Source of the DNA: CALKZN01 sp050633585
GTDB lineage: Bacteria; Pseudomonadota; Gammaproteobacteria; Arenicellales; Arenicellaceae
Reading direction: 5' to 3'
Length of the DNA stretch: 64,000 nucleotides
Assembly (NCBI GenBank): GCA_050633585.1
Contig: JBOEGT010000002.1
Location: forward strand, 62,001-126,000
Part shown: positions 17,756 to 25,440 of the stretch, piece after piece
Layout of the letters: each line of letters starts with the position of its first letter
How positions within the stretch are numbered: the stretch's first letter is position 1
The notes under the pieces: generated by a model
What the model saw: the letters and a program-made list of their open reading frames with translations, nothing else
Databases searched by the model: none
What the model was told of the DNA's origin: nothing
Position numbers and translations under genes: made by a program

Positions 17756-19213
17756 CTAGAATAAAGATTTATTTAATATTAAGTGTGTAGCAATACTGGC
17801 GGCATAGCCCAACGCAATAGCCCACGACCATTTTAGGTGAGAAAAGAAGGTATATTGTCCACGTGCTTGTCCCATTAAAGCAACACCAGCTGCTGAACCT
17901 ATCGATAACATGCTGCCACCAACACCCGCGGTTAAGGTGACTAGTAGCCATTGCCCTAATGACATATCAGGTTGCATTGTTAGTACTGCAAACATTACAG
18001 GGATATTATCGACTAGGGCAGACAGTACGCCGACGAAAATGTTGGCATATGTAGGACTCCACTCACCGTACATGACTTCTGAAAGCATCGCTAGATAGCC
18101 TATAAATCCAAGGCCCCCAACGCACATGATCACGCCAAAGAAAAAAATCAACGTATCCCATTCAGCGCGAGCAACTTTGGCAAAAAAATCAAAAGGTCTT
18201 ACCTGACGCAATTCGCTTAAGCGGACGCCATCTTTTGCATAGAGTTTTCGCTTTCTATTGAGTGATCGTGGGAGTGAGCGTTTTAAGAAATAACCAAATA
18301 TCTGCAGGTATGAAAGGCCTAGCATCATGCCCATAGCGGGCGGTAGATGAAATGCACCATGAAATGCAACTGCGGTAATGATTGTCAATAAAAATAGAAC
18401 GATAATGCGCTTAGCGCCTCGTCTCATCGTGACTTCTTCCTCATCTGAGCTAGGGATGCCAGTCCCAATAAAAAAGCTCATGATAACGGCAGGAACGATA
18501 AAGTTCACAGCAGAAGGAATTAACAGAGGGAAGAATTCTGTGAAAGTGACTAAGCCTTTTTGCCATACCATTAAGGTTGTGATGTCTCCGAATGGGCTAA
18601 AAGCGCCACCCGCATTTGCCGCCACAACGACGTTAATGCACGAAAGGGTCACAAAGTTCTTATTGTTTTTGCCGACAGCGAGTACAACAGAACACATAAT
18701 TAATGCAGTCGTTAAGTTGTCAGCAACTGGAGACAATAAAAAAGCCAGTATACCGGTGAGCCAAAAGAGCTTGCGATAACTGACTTGAGCTTTGATTAAT
18801 TTGACTCGGAGGACATCAAAAACTCGGCGTTCCTCCAGTGCCGCAATGTATGTCATGGCAACGAGTAGGAATAGCATCAACTCACTAAATTCAAGTAAGT
18901 TATGTTTAATCGCTGCAGTAGCTAAGTCTGATATGCCTCCTGAGGCATATGCCCAGCCGATTAAGGCCCAAATTAAACCAGCAGCCATCGTGACGGGCTT
19001 TGATTTGCGCAAATGTAGTCGCTCTTCGGCGATAACAAACGCATAGGCAATAAGAAAAATGCCAATGGCAGTATAGCCAATTAAAGAGTGTGTTAGGTTG
19101 AGTGGCTCTGCATTGCTATCAACAATAGCGCTTGCTTGAGTAATAGAGGAAAAGAATGTGCTTAAAAATATCGCTAAGGCAATATGAAGCAACTTAAAGG
19201 GGGAAGTTTTCAT
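17756..19213 (-). CDS. nhaD: Na+/H+ antiporter of the NhaD type
   Basis: Inner-membrane sodium/proton antiporter of the ion-transporter superfamily, important for sodium and pH homeostasis in marine bacteria. Seen: about 12 hydrophobic segments, conserved LLSPVADNLTTALIMCSVV and VVVAANAGGAFSPFGDITTLMVW, and the second-half counterpart FVGVLSALVDNIPVMFAVL followed by GGSMLSIGSAAGVALMG. I start it at the Met of MKTSPFKLL (485 aa), which has AGG upstream and gives a proper hydrophobic N terminus; the frame extends 22 codons further. Divergent from the kinase operon. Confidence 0.92.
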   Translation of the reverse strand: MKTSPFKLLHIALAIFLSTFFSSITQASAIVDSNAEPLNLTHSLIGYTAIGIFLIAYAFVIAEERLHLRKSKPVTMAAGLIWALIGWAYASGGISDLATAAIKHNLLEFSELMLFLLVAMTYIAALEERRVFDVLRVKLIKAQVSYRKLFWLTGILAFLLSPVADNLTTALIMCSVVLAVGKNNKNFVTLSCINVVVAANAGGAFSPFGDITTLMVWQKGLVTFTEFFPLLIPSAVNFIVPAVIMSFFIGTGIPSSDEEEVTMRRGAKRIIVLFLLTIITAVAFHGAFHLPPAMGMMLGLSYLQIFGYFLKRSLPRSLNRKRKLYAKDGVRLSELRQVRPFDFFAKVARAEWDTLIFFFGVIMCVGGLGFIGYLAMLSEVMYGEWSPTYANIFVGVLSALVDNIPVMFAVLTMQPDMSLGQWLLVTLTAGVGGSMLSIGSAAGVALMGQARGQYTFFSHLKWSWAIALGYAASIATHLILNKSLF

Positions 19214-19400
19214 ATGCGGACCTATTTCGGAGAATCCAATAAGGGTTATCGTTTGTGGTGCGTATTGTAGGTAAGACAAACCGATGAAACAAACGATTTA
19301 TTGCTTGTTTTTAATGATTAAAGGTCTAAGAAAAGCATTTTTATAAAAGTAACTTATAACTCATAGATTTAATTGCTAAAAAATTATGATGTTATAGATT

Positions 19401-19448
19401 TGAGCGAATATCGCTCTTTTTGAGAGGGTTATGAGCGTTTTTCGCTAA
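19401..19448 (+). promoter_or_regulatory. Paired upstream activating sites for the kinase operon
   Basis: TGAGCG-AATAT-CGCTCT (19401-19417) and TGAGCG-TTTTT-CGCTAA (19432-19448) have centres 31 bp apart, about three helical turns, ending about 76 bp before the -24 element at 19525. The same element recurs before the sigma-54 promoters at 24043 and 25351. The likely binder is the NtrC-type activator at 21334. Confidence 0.75.
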
Positions 19449-19524
19449 TTCGGTTGGTAATCAAAACCACTTTATAAAGGGAGTTTATTAGTTTTCGGCA
19501 GTTTAACTGGCTAAATTGATGGTG

Positions 19525-19540
19525 TGGTATGAATATTGCT
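19525..19540 (+). promoter_or_regulatory. Sigma-54 promoter of the kinase-regulator-binding protein operon
   Basis: TGGTAT-N5-TTGCT has the exact 10-bp spacing between GG and GC. It lies 127 bp before the kinase start codon and downstream of two activator-type palindromes, implying positive autoregulation. Confidence 0.75.
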
Positions 19541-19593
19541 GTTTGATTATAAATTAGATTACACATTCAGTCTTAATAGCATGCAGGTATAAG

Positions 19594-19610
19594 TGAGCGG
19601 TAATCGCTCA
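19594..19610 (+). promoter_or_regulatory. Perfect TGAGCG-N5-CGCTCA palindrome downstream of the promoter
   Basis: This is the best copy of the element in the window, yet it lies about 45-60 bp after the predicted start site rather than upstream. A bound activator here could act as a brake on its own operon. Confidence 0.6.
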
Positions 19611-19666
19611 TTACTGATAAGATAAGTGTAAGCTGTAACTGAATTGATGAAGTTAAGGAGAGCTGT

Positions 19667-21337
19667 TTGGGTGCTTACTGGCGACAATTAACATTAGTAA
19701 AACGTTATTTATGGGGTTCTTTGCTTGCGGCAATTTTGCCGTTGGTAGTGATTTCTTATTTGTATGATAGCCATAATACATCATTAAGTAACAAACTGAT
19801 CAACGAGAAATTTGAAGGTGAAATTCAATCAACCGTTGTTAAGATCAACAGTTTTATCAATGTCCAAGCGAAGAGGCTGAATGATATTGATGATCTTCAA
19901 GGTATTGATGTACTTTTTTTAAACTCTGTTGAAAGGAATATACCGGATCAATTGTTGGATTTTTTGTACTTTCAAACCAGTGATGCAGATGTCTATAGTG
20001 TTGAGTTTTACGATGTTTATGGTGATTTTTTGTGGTCCTTGCCAAAGGTTAATAAGCATCCTGCACCAATCCTTTCGGCAGGGACATTAGTGAATGATGT
20101 CACTGTGTCAGAGCCAGTGTTGCCTTCATCGGGTAGGCCTGGCTGGTTTTATATGTACAAACCTGTCGTACGTAAAGGAAAAGCAATTGGGATTATTGCA
20201 TTAAAAATACGTTTAACGTCCTTAACCGAGCTTACAGCATCTCTTTATCAAGCAGACGCTTATGAGCCTGTTATTAGTATTCCCCAGTCAAAAACCTTGA
20301 ATGCGCTGGGTGTGATGAGTGATTCAGAAGGCATTGTTCTTAATTCACATACGTTTATACCTGGATGGTCAATTGGTTTAAAGCAAAGTGGGCAAAGAGT
20401 AAGCAAGACTGGTATCCGAGATTGGTTATTAGTGTCAGTCATCATTTCAAGTTTGTGTGTTGTTTTATTGTTTTTTAGTATGTCTCGACGTTTAGCAAAT
20501 TTCGTTACGCCATTAATTGCAGGAGCAAGAAGTATTGCCAAAGGTAATTTTGGTGTTCGTGTTGTAGATGACATTCCCGGTGAACTAGGGATTCTGGCAA
20601 GGTCATTCAATAATATGAGTACGCAACTGAGTGCCATGGTTTCTTCTCGAGTAGATATGGAACGGCGAGCGGCACTAGGAAATCTTGCAACAGGGATTGC
20701 TCATGAAATTCGTAACCCACTTGCAACGATAGGTACTACTGTTCATGGCTTAATTGCTTCAGAAAAAGATCCGGAACGAAAAGCAATGCTTGAAGCGGTT
20801 GATAATGAAATTATACGTACGGATGCAATCGTAGAAGAGTTCATGAACTATGCGAGACCGCGTGAGCCAAAAATGGAAAGAGTTGCCATCGGTGAAATTT
20901 TTAATCATGTCAAAGTGTTGGTGTCTGCTACGGCATTAGAAACGGGTGTTGATATTATTCTTTTAGGTCAACGTTCTGTTCATGTTTTTGCAGACCCAGG
21001 GCAGTTACGGCAAATTCTAATGAATATCATATTGAACGCTATCCAAGCTATGCCTAAAGGAGGTCACTTAAGTCTAAAGGCCGTTCAGAATCAAGGTTGG
21101 GCTGAAATTACAGTATCGGATACTGGTGCAGGTATTGATGCAGAAGAGCTTCAGCATGTTAAGCAGCCTTTTTACACGACGAAGAAAGGAGGTACAGGTT
21201 TGGGGTTAGCCATTTGCGTGCAATTAGTGAATGTAAATCATGGAACGTTTCATATTGACAGTGAGCTAGGCGAAGGAACTCAGGTGTTGATTAAGTTTCC
21301 TATGGTGCAAAAAAATGAATTAAAGAAGGTGTTATGA
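19667..21337 (+). CDS. Membrane sensor histidine kinase, NtrB-like
   Basis: Senses an extracytoplasmic signal and phosphorylates the NtrC-type partner encoded next. Seen: TM1 (about 15-32), a periplasmic sensor domain of about 220 residues, TM2 (about 252-272), a HAMP region (273-325), phospho-acceptor His346 in GIAHEIRNPLATIG, and HATPase boxes NIILNAIQAMPKGG, VSDTGAGID and GGTGLGLAI. The start is a TTG at 19667 with AAGGAG six bases upstream; no in-frame ATG fits the first membrane helix better. It overlaps the regulator by four bases. A sigma-54 promoter and enhancer-like sites precede it. The ligand is unknown. Confidence 0.9.
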   Translation: MGAYWRQLTLVKRYLWGSLLAAILPLVVISYLYDSHNTSLSNKLINEKFEGEIQSTVVKINSFINVQAKRLNDIDDLQGIDVLFLNSVERNIPDQLLDFLYFQTSDADVYSVEFYDVYGDFLWSLPKVNKHPAPILSAGTLVNDVTVSEPVLPSSGRPGWFYMYKPVVRKGKAIGIIALKIRLTSLTELTASLYQADAYEPVISIPQSKTLNALGVMSDSEGIVLNSHTFIPGWSIGLKQSGQRVSKTGIRDWLLVSVIISSLCVVLLFFSMSRRLANFVTPLIAGARSIAKGNFGVRVVDDIPGELGILARSFNNMSTQLSAMVSSRVDMERRAALGNLATGIAHEIRNPLATIGTTVHGLIASEKDPERKAMLEAVDNEIIRTDAIVEEFMNYARPREPKMERVAIGEIFNHVKVLVSATALETGVDIILLGQRSVHVFADPGQLRQILMNIILNAIQAMPKGGHLSLKAVQNQGWAEITVSDTGAGIDAEELQHVKQPFYTTKKGGTGLGLAICVQLVNVNHGTFHIDSELGEGTQVLIKFPMVQKNELKKVL

Positions 21338-22668
21338 GTAATATTAGATGTTTAATTATTGATGACGAAGTTCAGCTAGCAAAGTCTTTATCGTTTACGT
21401 TAAAGCAATCGAATATTGATTGCTTGGAAGCTTATGACGGTGCTTCAGGTTTGCTATTGCTTGAAAGTGAAAAGCCGGATGTTGTTTTGTTGGATTTGAA
21501 ACTACCAGATATGTCTGGCTTGGATGTGCTAAAAAATATTATAGATCACAATCACGATGTTCCTGTCATTATGATTTCTGCCCACGGGCAAACAAAAGAT
21601 GCCGTTAGTGCTATAAAAGTGGGTGCAATCGACTACTTAACTAAGCCCTTTGACGTCGATGAATTAGTGTTATCTATTCAAAAAACGCTTTCGCAAAAAC
21701 GGTTGACCAAAGAAGTCTTATATCATCGTAAAAAAATAACGACGTCGGATAATTTAATTGGTAATAGTGACATTATGTTGAGTCTATTGGCCAGCTTAGA
21801 CAACGTTGCTAAAAGCAAAGCAAAAACGATTTTATTATTTGGAGAGACAGGGGTCGGGAAAACCGTTGTTGCTAAAGAGATTCATAATAAATCAGATAAG
21901 AATGAAACACCTTTTGTAGAAATTAACTGCTCTTCTTTACCTGAACATTTGATCGAGGCGGAATTGTTTGGTGTGGAAAAGGGTGCTTATACAGGTGCTG
22001 ATTCTACGAGAGCGGGTTTAGTAGAAGTCGCAGAAAAAGGGACTCTATTTTTGGATGAGATTGGTGAAATGCCTCTAGTATTACAAGCGAAACTGCTAAC
22101 TTTATTAGAGTCCTGGACATATCGTTCAGTAGGCTCTTCTCGAGAGAAAACAGCCGATATTCGTGTGATCGCTGCGACTAATCGTAATTTGGAAGAGAGT
22201 GTTGAAAACGGGACATTTAGAAAAGACTTGTTTTTTCGGTTGAATATTATCCCTATAGAAATACCTGCGTTAAGGCATCGAGGTGAGGATATCTGGTTGT
22301 TAACTAACTTTTTTGCTGATGCATTATCAGGTAGAGAAGGTTGCGTGCCTTTGAAAATGGGCAATGAAATTAAAAATATTTTTCAAGCTTATCATTGGCC
22401 TGGAAATGTCCGGGAATTGAAAAATATTATTGAACGGCTGACTATTTTATATCCTGGAGAGGACATTAACGTTGATTGGTTGCCGATGGACTTACGTGGT
22501 GTGAGTTCCAGCACGGGAGAGACGATAAAAGATACAATGAATAATGCTGAAAGAGACTTGGTGCGTCGGGCTTTAAGTGATTGTAATGGCAAAAAAGGCT
22601 TGGCTGCTGAAAAACTGGGAATTTCAAGGCATGCATTAAAAAGGAGAATTCAGAAGTTAGGTTTGTAA
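21334..22668 (+). CDS. Sigma-54-dependent response regulator, NtrC/AtoC family
   Basis: Receiver with phospho-acceptor Asp54 in VVLLDLKLPDMSG, then a AAA+ sigma-54 activation domain with Walker A GETGVGKT (170-177), the sigma-54 contact loop GAYTGA (217-222; GAFTGA in most relatives, Tyr tolerated), Walker B TLFLDEIGEM, and a C-terminal Fis-type helix-turn-helix (about 410-444). Three sigma-54 promoters with a shared palindrome in the neighbourhood are its likely targets. It overlaps the kinase and is followed one base later by a binding-protein gene. Confidence 0.95.
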   Translation: MSNIRCLIIDDEVQLAKSLSFTLKQSNIDCLEAYDGASGLLLLESEKPDVVLLDLKLPDMSGLDVLKNIIDHNHDVPVIMISAHGQTKDAVSAIKVGAIDYLTKPFDVDELVLSIQKTLSQKRLTKEVLYHRKKITTSDNLIGNSDIMLSLLASLDNVAKSKAKTILLFGETGVGKTVVAKEIHNKSDKNETPFVEINCSSLPEHLIEAELFGVEKGAYTGADSTRAGLVEVAEKGTLFLDEIGEMPLVLQAKLLTLLESWTYRSVGSSREKTADIRVIAATNRNLEESVENGTFRKDLFFRLNIIPIEIPALRHRGEDIWLLTNFFADALSGREGCVPLKMGNEIKNIFQAYHWPGNVRELKNIIERLTILYPGEDINVDWLPMDLRGVSSSTGETIKDTMNNAERDLVRRALSDCNGKKGLAAEKLGISRHALKRRIQKLGL

Positions 22669-22669
22669 T

Positions 22670-23896
22670 ATGAATGCGTGTCTTATTAAAGAAAAAGTTT
22701 TTTTAGTACTCCTCCTTTTTTATTTTTCTGTCGAGAGTTTGGGGCTTGCTAAAGCGGGCATTAATGATGGTGAAGTAGTCAAGGTTGGGTGTTTGTTTCC
22801 TTTAGCAGGACCTGGAGGATTATACGGACGAGACAGTGTCGCTGCGGTAAAAATGGCGTTGGCCGATTTGGAGTCATCAAAGAAGAGTTATCCAGCTATT
22901 GAAGTTTTGTTTGGGGATACTCGGTCAAAGTCACTTCGAGCGGTTCAAATTGCTCGTAATTTTATCAAAGACGATCAAGTGGATTTTTTATGCGGTGTGG
23001 TGAGCTCACAAATCGCATTGGCGGTGACTGAAATTGCCAAAGAGAACGAAGTGTTTTTCATCGGTACTGATCATGCGTCATCGAGTTTAGTGAATGAATC
23101 TCTCCATCCTTTTTACTTTCGAGTAAGCAATGGAACTCGCCAATCAATGTTAGCTGGAGCTAAGTATATCCGTGAAAATTTCGCGAAAGAGAAGCGATTA
23201 AAAATAGCATTTATTGGCCCAGATTATAATTATGGGTATCAAGCATGGGATGATTTACGCTACTTTCTTGATAAAGAAGGCGTGAGTTTTGACATTGTGG
23301 GAGAATTTTGGCCCAAGCTATTTGAAACGGATTATTCGATCTATATTTATGAGCTGAAAAATAGCAAGCCTGACATCGTTGTGAATGGTCAATGGGGGCA
23401 AGACTTAGTAACGTTCATTAAACAAGCCAAGCCTCTTGGTTTGTTTAATGCATCGCAAGTTATGAATTTCGATGCGGGTGGAAATTACGCCACTTTGGCC
23501 GAAATGGGAGAAGACATGCCTATAGGAATGGTGCTCTCAGCAAGGCATCATGTGAATTGGCCTGACACGAAAGAAAATAGAAATTTTGTAAAAACGTTTA
23601 AAGAAAAAGTAGGTCGATATCCTAGTTATGCTGCTCAAGGCGCTTACTCAGGAATCATATCGATTGCAGAAGCTTTGCGAGTGACTGAAGGGGATAAATC
23701 GAAAGAAAAATTGAAGCAGGCGTTGGAGAATTTGACCGTTAAACTGCCGGAAGACCCAGAAGGTTATTCATCAAAAATGGATGCATTAACACATCAAATG
23801 ATTCAAGCCCAAGCAATTGGTAAAACTGAACTAAATAACCAATATAAGCCTGCCAAAGTACTGTTAGGAGATTGGTTTATTTATACCCCGAAATAA
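22670..23896 (+). CDS. Periplasmic substrate-binding protein in the two-component operon
   Basis: Type I periplasmic binding protein of the Peripla_BP_6 (LivJ/UrtA/AmiC) family, 408 aa, with a signal peptide ending about residue 29 (GLAKA|GIND). Seen: the opening VKVGCLFPLAGPGGLYGRDS, the hinge region VDFLCGVVSSQIALAVTE, and FIGPDYNYGYQAWDDL. It is cotranscribed with kinase and regulator (one-base gap), separate from the ABC operon, which has its own binding protein. It may therefore present ligand to the kinase, as binding proteins do for some sensor systems; supplying the transporter is the alternative. Confidence 0.85.
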   Translation: MNACLIKEKVFLVLLLFYFSVESLGLAKAGINDGEVVKVGCLFPLAGPGGLYGRDSVAAVKMALADLESSKKSYPAIEVLFGDTRSKSLRAVQIARNFIKDDQVDFLCGVVSSQIALAVTEIAKENEVFFIGTDHASSSLVNESLHPFYFRVSNGTRQSMLAGAKYIRENFAKEKRLKIAFIGPDYNYGYQAWDDLRYFLDKEGVSFDIVGEFWPKLFETDYSIYIYELKNSKPDIVVNGQWGQDLVTFIKQAKPLGLFNASQVMNFDAGGNYATLAEMGEDMPIGMVLSARHHVNWPDTKENRNFVKTFKEKVGRYPSYAAQGAYSGIISIAEALRVTEGDKSKEKLKQALENLTVKLPEDPEGYSSKMDALTHQMIQAQAIGKTELNNQYKPAKVLLGDWFIYTPK

Positions 23897-23921
23897 ACGT
23901 AACGAACTCGTTTATTTCGGG
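23887..23921 (+). repeat. Perfect 13-bp stem-loop over the stop codon of the binding-protein gene
   Basis: CCCGAAATAAACG and CGTTTATTTCGGG pair around a 9-nt loop. There is no T-run, so it is not a standard terminator. It may stabilise the mRNA end. Its right arm touches the degenerate activator site at 23918. Confidence 0.6.
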
Positions 23922-23967
23922 CGTTAATCGCGCAGGACTTTCCGTGTATTTGAGCGAGTAACGCTCT
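23918..23967 (+). promoter_or_regulatory. Paired upstream activating sites for the cyclase gene
   Basis: TGAGCG-AGTAA-CGCTCT (23951-23967) is a clear copy of the element. CGGGCG-TTAAT-CGCGCA (23918-23934) is a degenerate one with its centre 33 bp away, mirroring the pairs before 19525 and 25351. The right site ends 75 bp before the -24 box. Confidence 0.65.
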
Positions 23968-24042
23968 TTAAGGCGTGAGTTGGAAAAATGCTTTTCAATC
24001 AAACTGATATATTTAGCTATCGATCTGAGGTTTCTGGAAGGT

Positions 24043-24058
24043 TGGCATAGTCATTGCT
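24043..24058 (+). promoter_or_regulatory. Sigma-54 promoter of the cyclase-family hydrolase gene
   Basis: TGGCAT-N5-TTGCT with exact GG-N10-GC spacing, about 95 bp before the start codon I use. Confidence 0.78.
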
Positions 24059-24153
24059 GATGTTAGCAGTGAGCGCCAAGTGTCAACCTCCTGGGCTAAA
24101 GACTATCTTGGTGAATGTTAATGACAATAATATCTTCTCATGAGGAGTCAGTT

Positions 24154-25164
24154 ATGCCAAATAGTATAAGAAAAATATCAATTCAAAAATCTACAATGTG
24201 CACGTCTTTGTTCATCGCGATAATGGTGGTGAGCTCTAGTATGGTTCATGCAAAAACAAATGGTATGGGGGTAAAAGTAGAAAATTGTAAGCCCTCAAAA
24301 TGGGGTGCTGATGATGAAATCGGTGCTGCAAATTATGTATCAGCTGAGAGAACATTGGCGGCGACCAAACTAATTAAAAAAGGTATCAGCCATCCCTTAG
24401 GTATCGTAGTAGACCCTGACATGCCATCATTTGCACCACGTTATATGAAATTGCAAGTCATTGCGCCAAACCAAGTTCAAGGTGCAGATAATACGAAAAA
24501 GTTTGGATATGACATGACTTATAATGATGATCTAGCACAGCTATGGTTTGGGACAGGTCCTCAAATTGATGGTTTAGGTCATCTTGCTGAAGGCAACGTC
24601 TATTACAACTGCAATAAAGCGGCTGATTTCGTTGAATTGAATGGCTTGAAAAAATTAAGTGTAGATAAAATTCCTCCCTTGGTTGCACGCGCGGTTTTAA
24701 TTGATATGGCTGAGTACTTTGGTGTGAGTTCGTTAAAAGGGGGGCAAGCGATTACCACAGAAGATATTCAAGCTGCGATGAAGGCTCAAGATGTCATTAT
24801 TAATGAAGGAGATATTGTTTTGTTCCATACAGGGTGGACGGATGCACATCTAGTAGACAACCCAATAAAATGGGTGAGAACAGAGCCTGGGCTGGATAAT
24901 GGTGCGGCTAGATATTTAGCCTCCTTGAACCCAATGGCTGTGGGAGCTGATACTTGGGGGCTTGATGTTGTGCCTGCGGTGAAGGGTGAAAAGATTTTTT
25001 ATGGACATGTGGAACTACTCCGCAATCACGGGATTTATATCTTGGAAACAATGAACACAGGGAGATTAGCTAAGGAAAATATCAAAGAGTTTATGTTTGT
25101 TTTAGGTCAAGCACGCATCAAAGGGACGGTCCAAATGATTATCAATCCAGTGGCTATGTGGTAA
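24154..25164 (+). CDS. Exported cyclase-family metal-dependent hydrolase
   Basis: 336 aa of the cyclase/kynurenine formamidase-like family, whose members hydrolyse cyclic or formyl amides and esters. I start at ATG 24154 because GAGGAG lies six bases upstream and a signal peptide then begins (MPNSIRKIS, hydrophobic 17-30, cleavage near MVHA|KTNG); the frame extends 13 codons further. Seen: the opening SKWGADDEIGAANYV and the metal-site region FGTGPQIDGLGHLAEG. Against the family pattern HxGTHxDxxxH, both leading His are replaced (Gly133, Gln137), while Asp139 and His143 remain. This variant may bind metal differently. Own sigma-54 promoter and terminator. It probably acts in the periplasm on the compound the nearby importer takes up. 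Confidence 0.82.
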   Translation: MPNSIRKISIQKSTMCTSLFIAIMVVSSSMVHAKTNGMGVKVENCKPSKWGADDEIGAANYVSAERTLAATKLIKKGISHPLGIVVDPDMPSFAPRYMKLQVIAPNQVQGADNTKKFGYDMTYNDDLAQLWFGTGPQIDGLGHLAEGNVYYNCNKAADFVELNGLKKLSVDKIPPLVARAVLIDMAEYFGVSSLKGGQAITTEDIQAAMKAQDVIINEGDIVLFHTGWTDAHLVDNPIKWVRTEPGLDNGAARYLASLNPMAVGADTWGLDVVPAVKGEKIFYGHVELLRNHGIYILETMNTGRLAKENIKEFMFVLGQARIKGTVQMIINPVAMW

Positions 25165-25192
25165 GGCTGATCATTAAGAATTGTTTCATCAT

Positions 25193-25231
25193 AAAAAACC
25201 GTCTGTGAGCCTCATTCACAGACGGTTTTTT
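25193..25231 (+). terminator. Rho-independent terminator after the cyclase gene
   Basis: Perfect 16-bp stem (AAAAAACCGTCTGTGA with TCACAGACGGTTTTTT) around a 7-nt loop. Confidence 0.93.
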
Positions 25232-25249
25232 ATTCAGTGGTACTGATGT

Positions 25250-25299
25250 TGAGCGAAAACCGATCATTGCGTTTTTGTTTCTAGATCGATTACCGATCA
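25250..25299 (+). promoter_or_regulatory. Paired upstream activating sites for the ABC importer operon
   Basis: TGAGCG-AAAAC-CGATCA (25250-25266) and AGATCG-ATTAC-CGATCA (25283-25299), centres 33 bp apart. They are weaker copies of the TGAGCG-N5-CGCTCA element but keep the same pair geometry, 50-100 bp before the -24 box. Confidence 0.65.
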
Positions 25300-25350
25300 G
25301 ATTCATGGGTATTTTTTATAAAGTTTTTATAAATCAATGACTTAATTTTT

Positions 25351-25366
25351 TGGCATGGACTTTGCA
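25351..25366 (+). promoter_or_regulatory. Sigma-54 promoter of the ABC importer operon
   Basis: TGGCAT-N5-TTTGCA with exact GG-N10-GC spacing, 74 bp before the binding-protein start codon. It likely drives the operon from 25441 through the dehydrogenases. Confidence 0.82.
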
Positions 25367-25440
25367 ATGTATTTGATAAGTAGCGGATAACGTCTACTTT
25401 TGTTTCGATCAAAATAAAAACACTCTCTTTAGGAGGAGTT

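Larger units (their letters stand above)
19214..19666 (+). other. Divergent regulatory region between nhaD and the kinase operon
   Basis: A 450-bp gene-free stretch holding two enhancer-like sites, a sigma-54 promoter and a third palindrome, annotated separately. The half nearest nhaD (19214-19390) shows only AT-rich sequence with no promoter I can defend. Confidence 0.6.
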
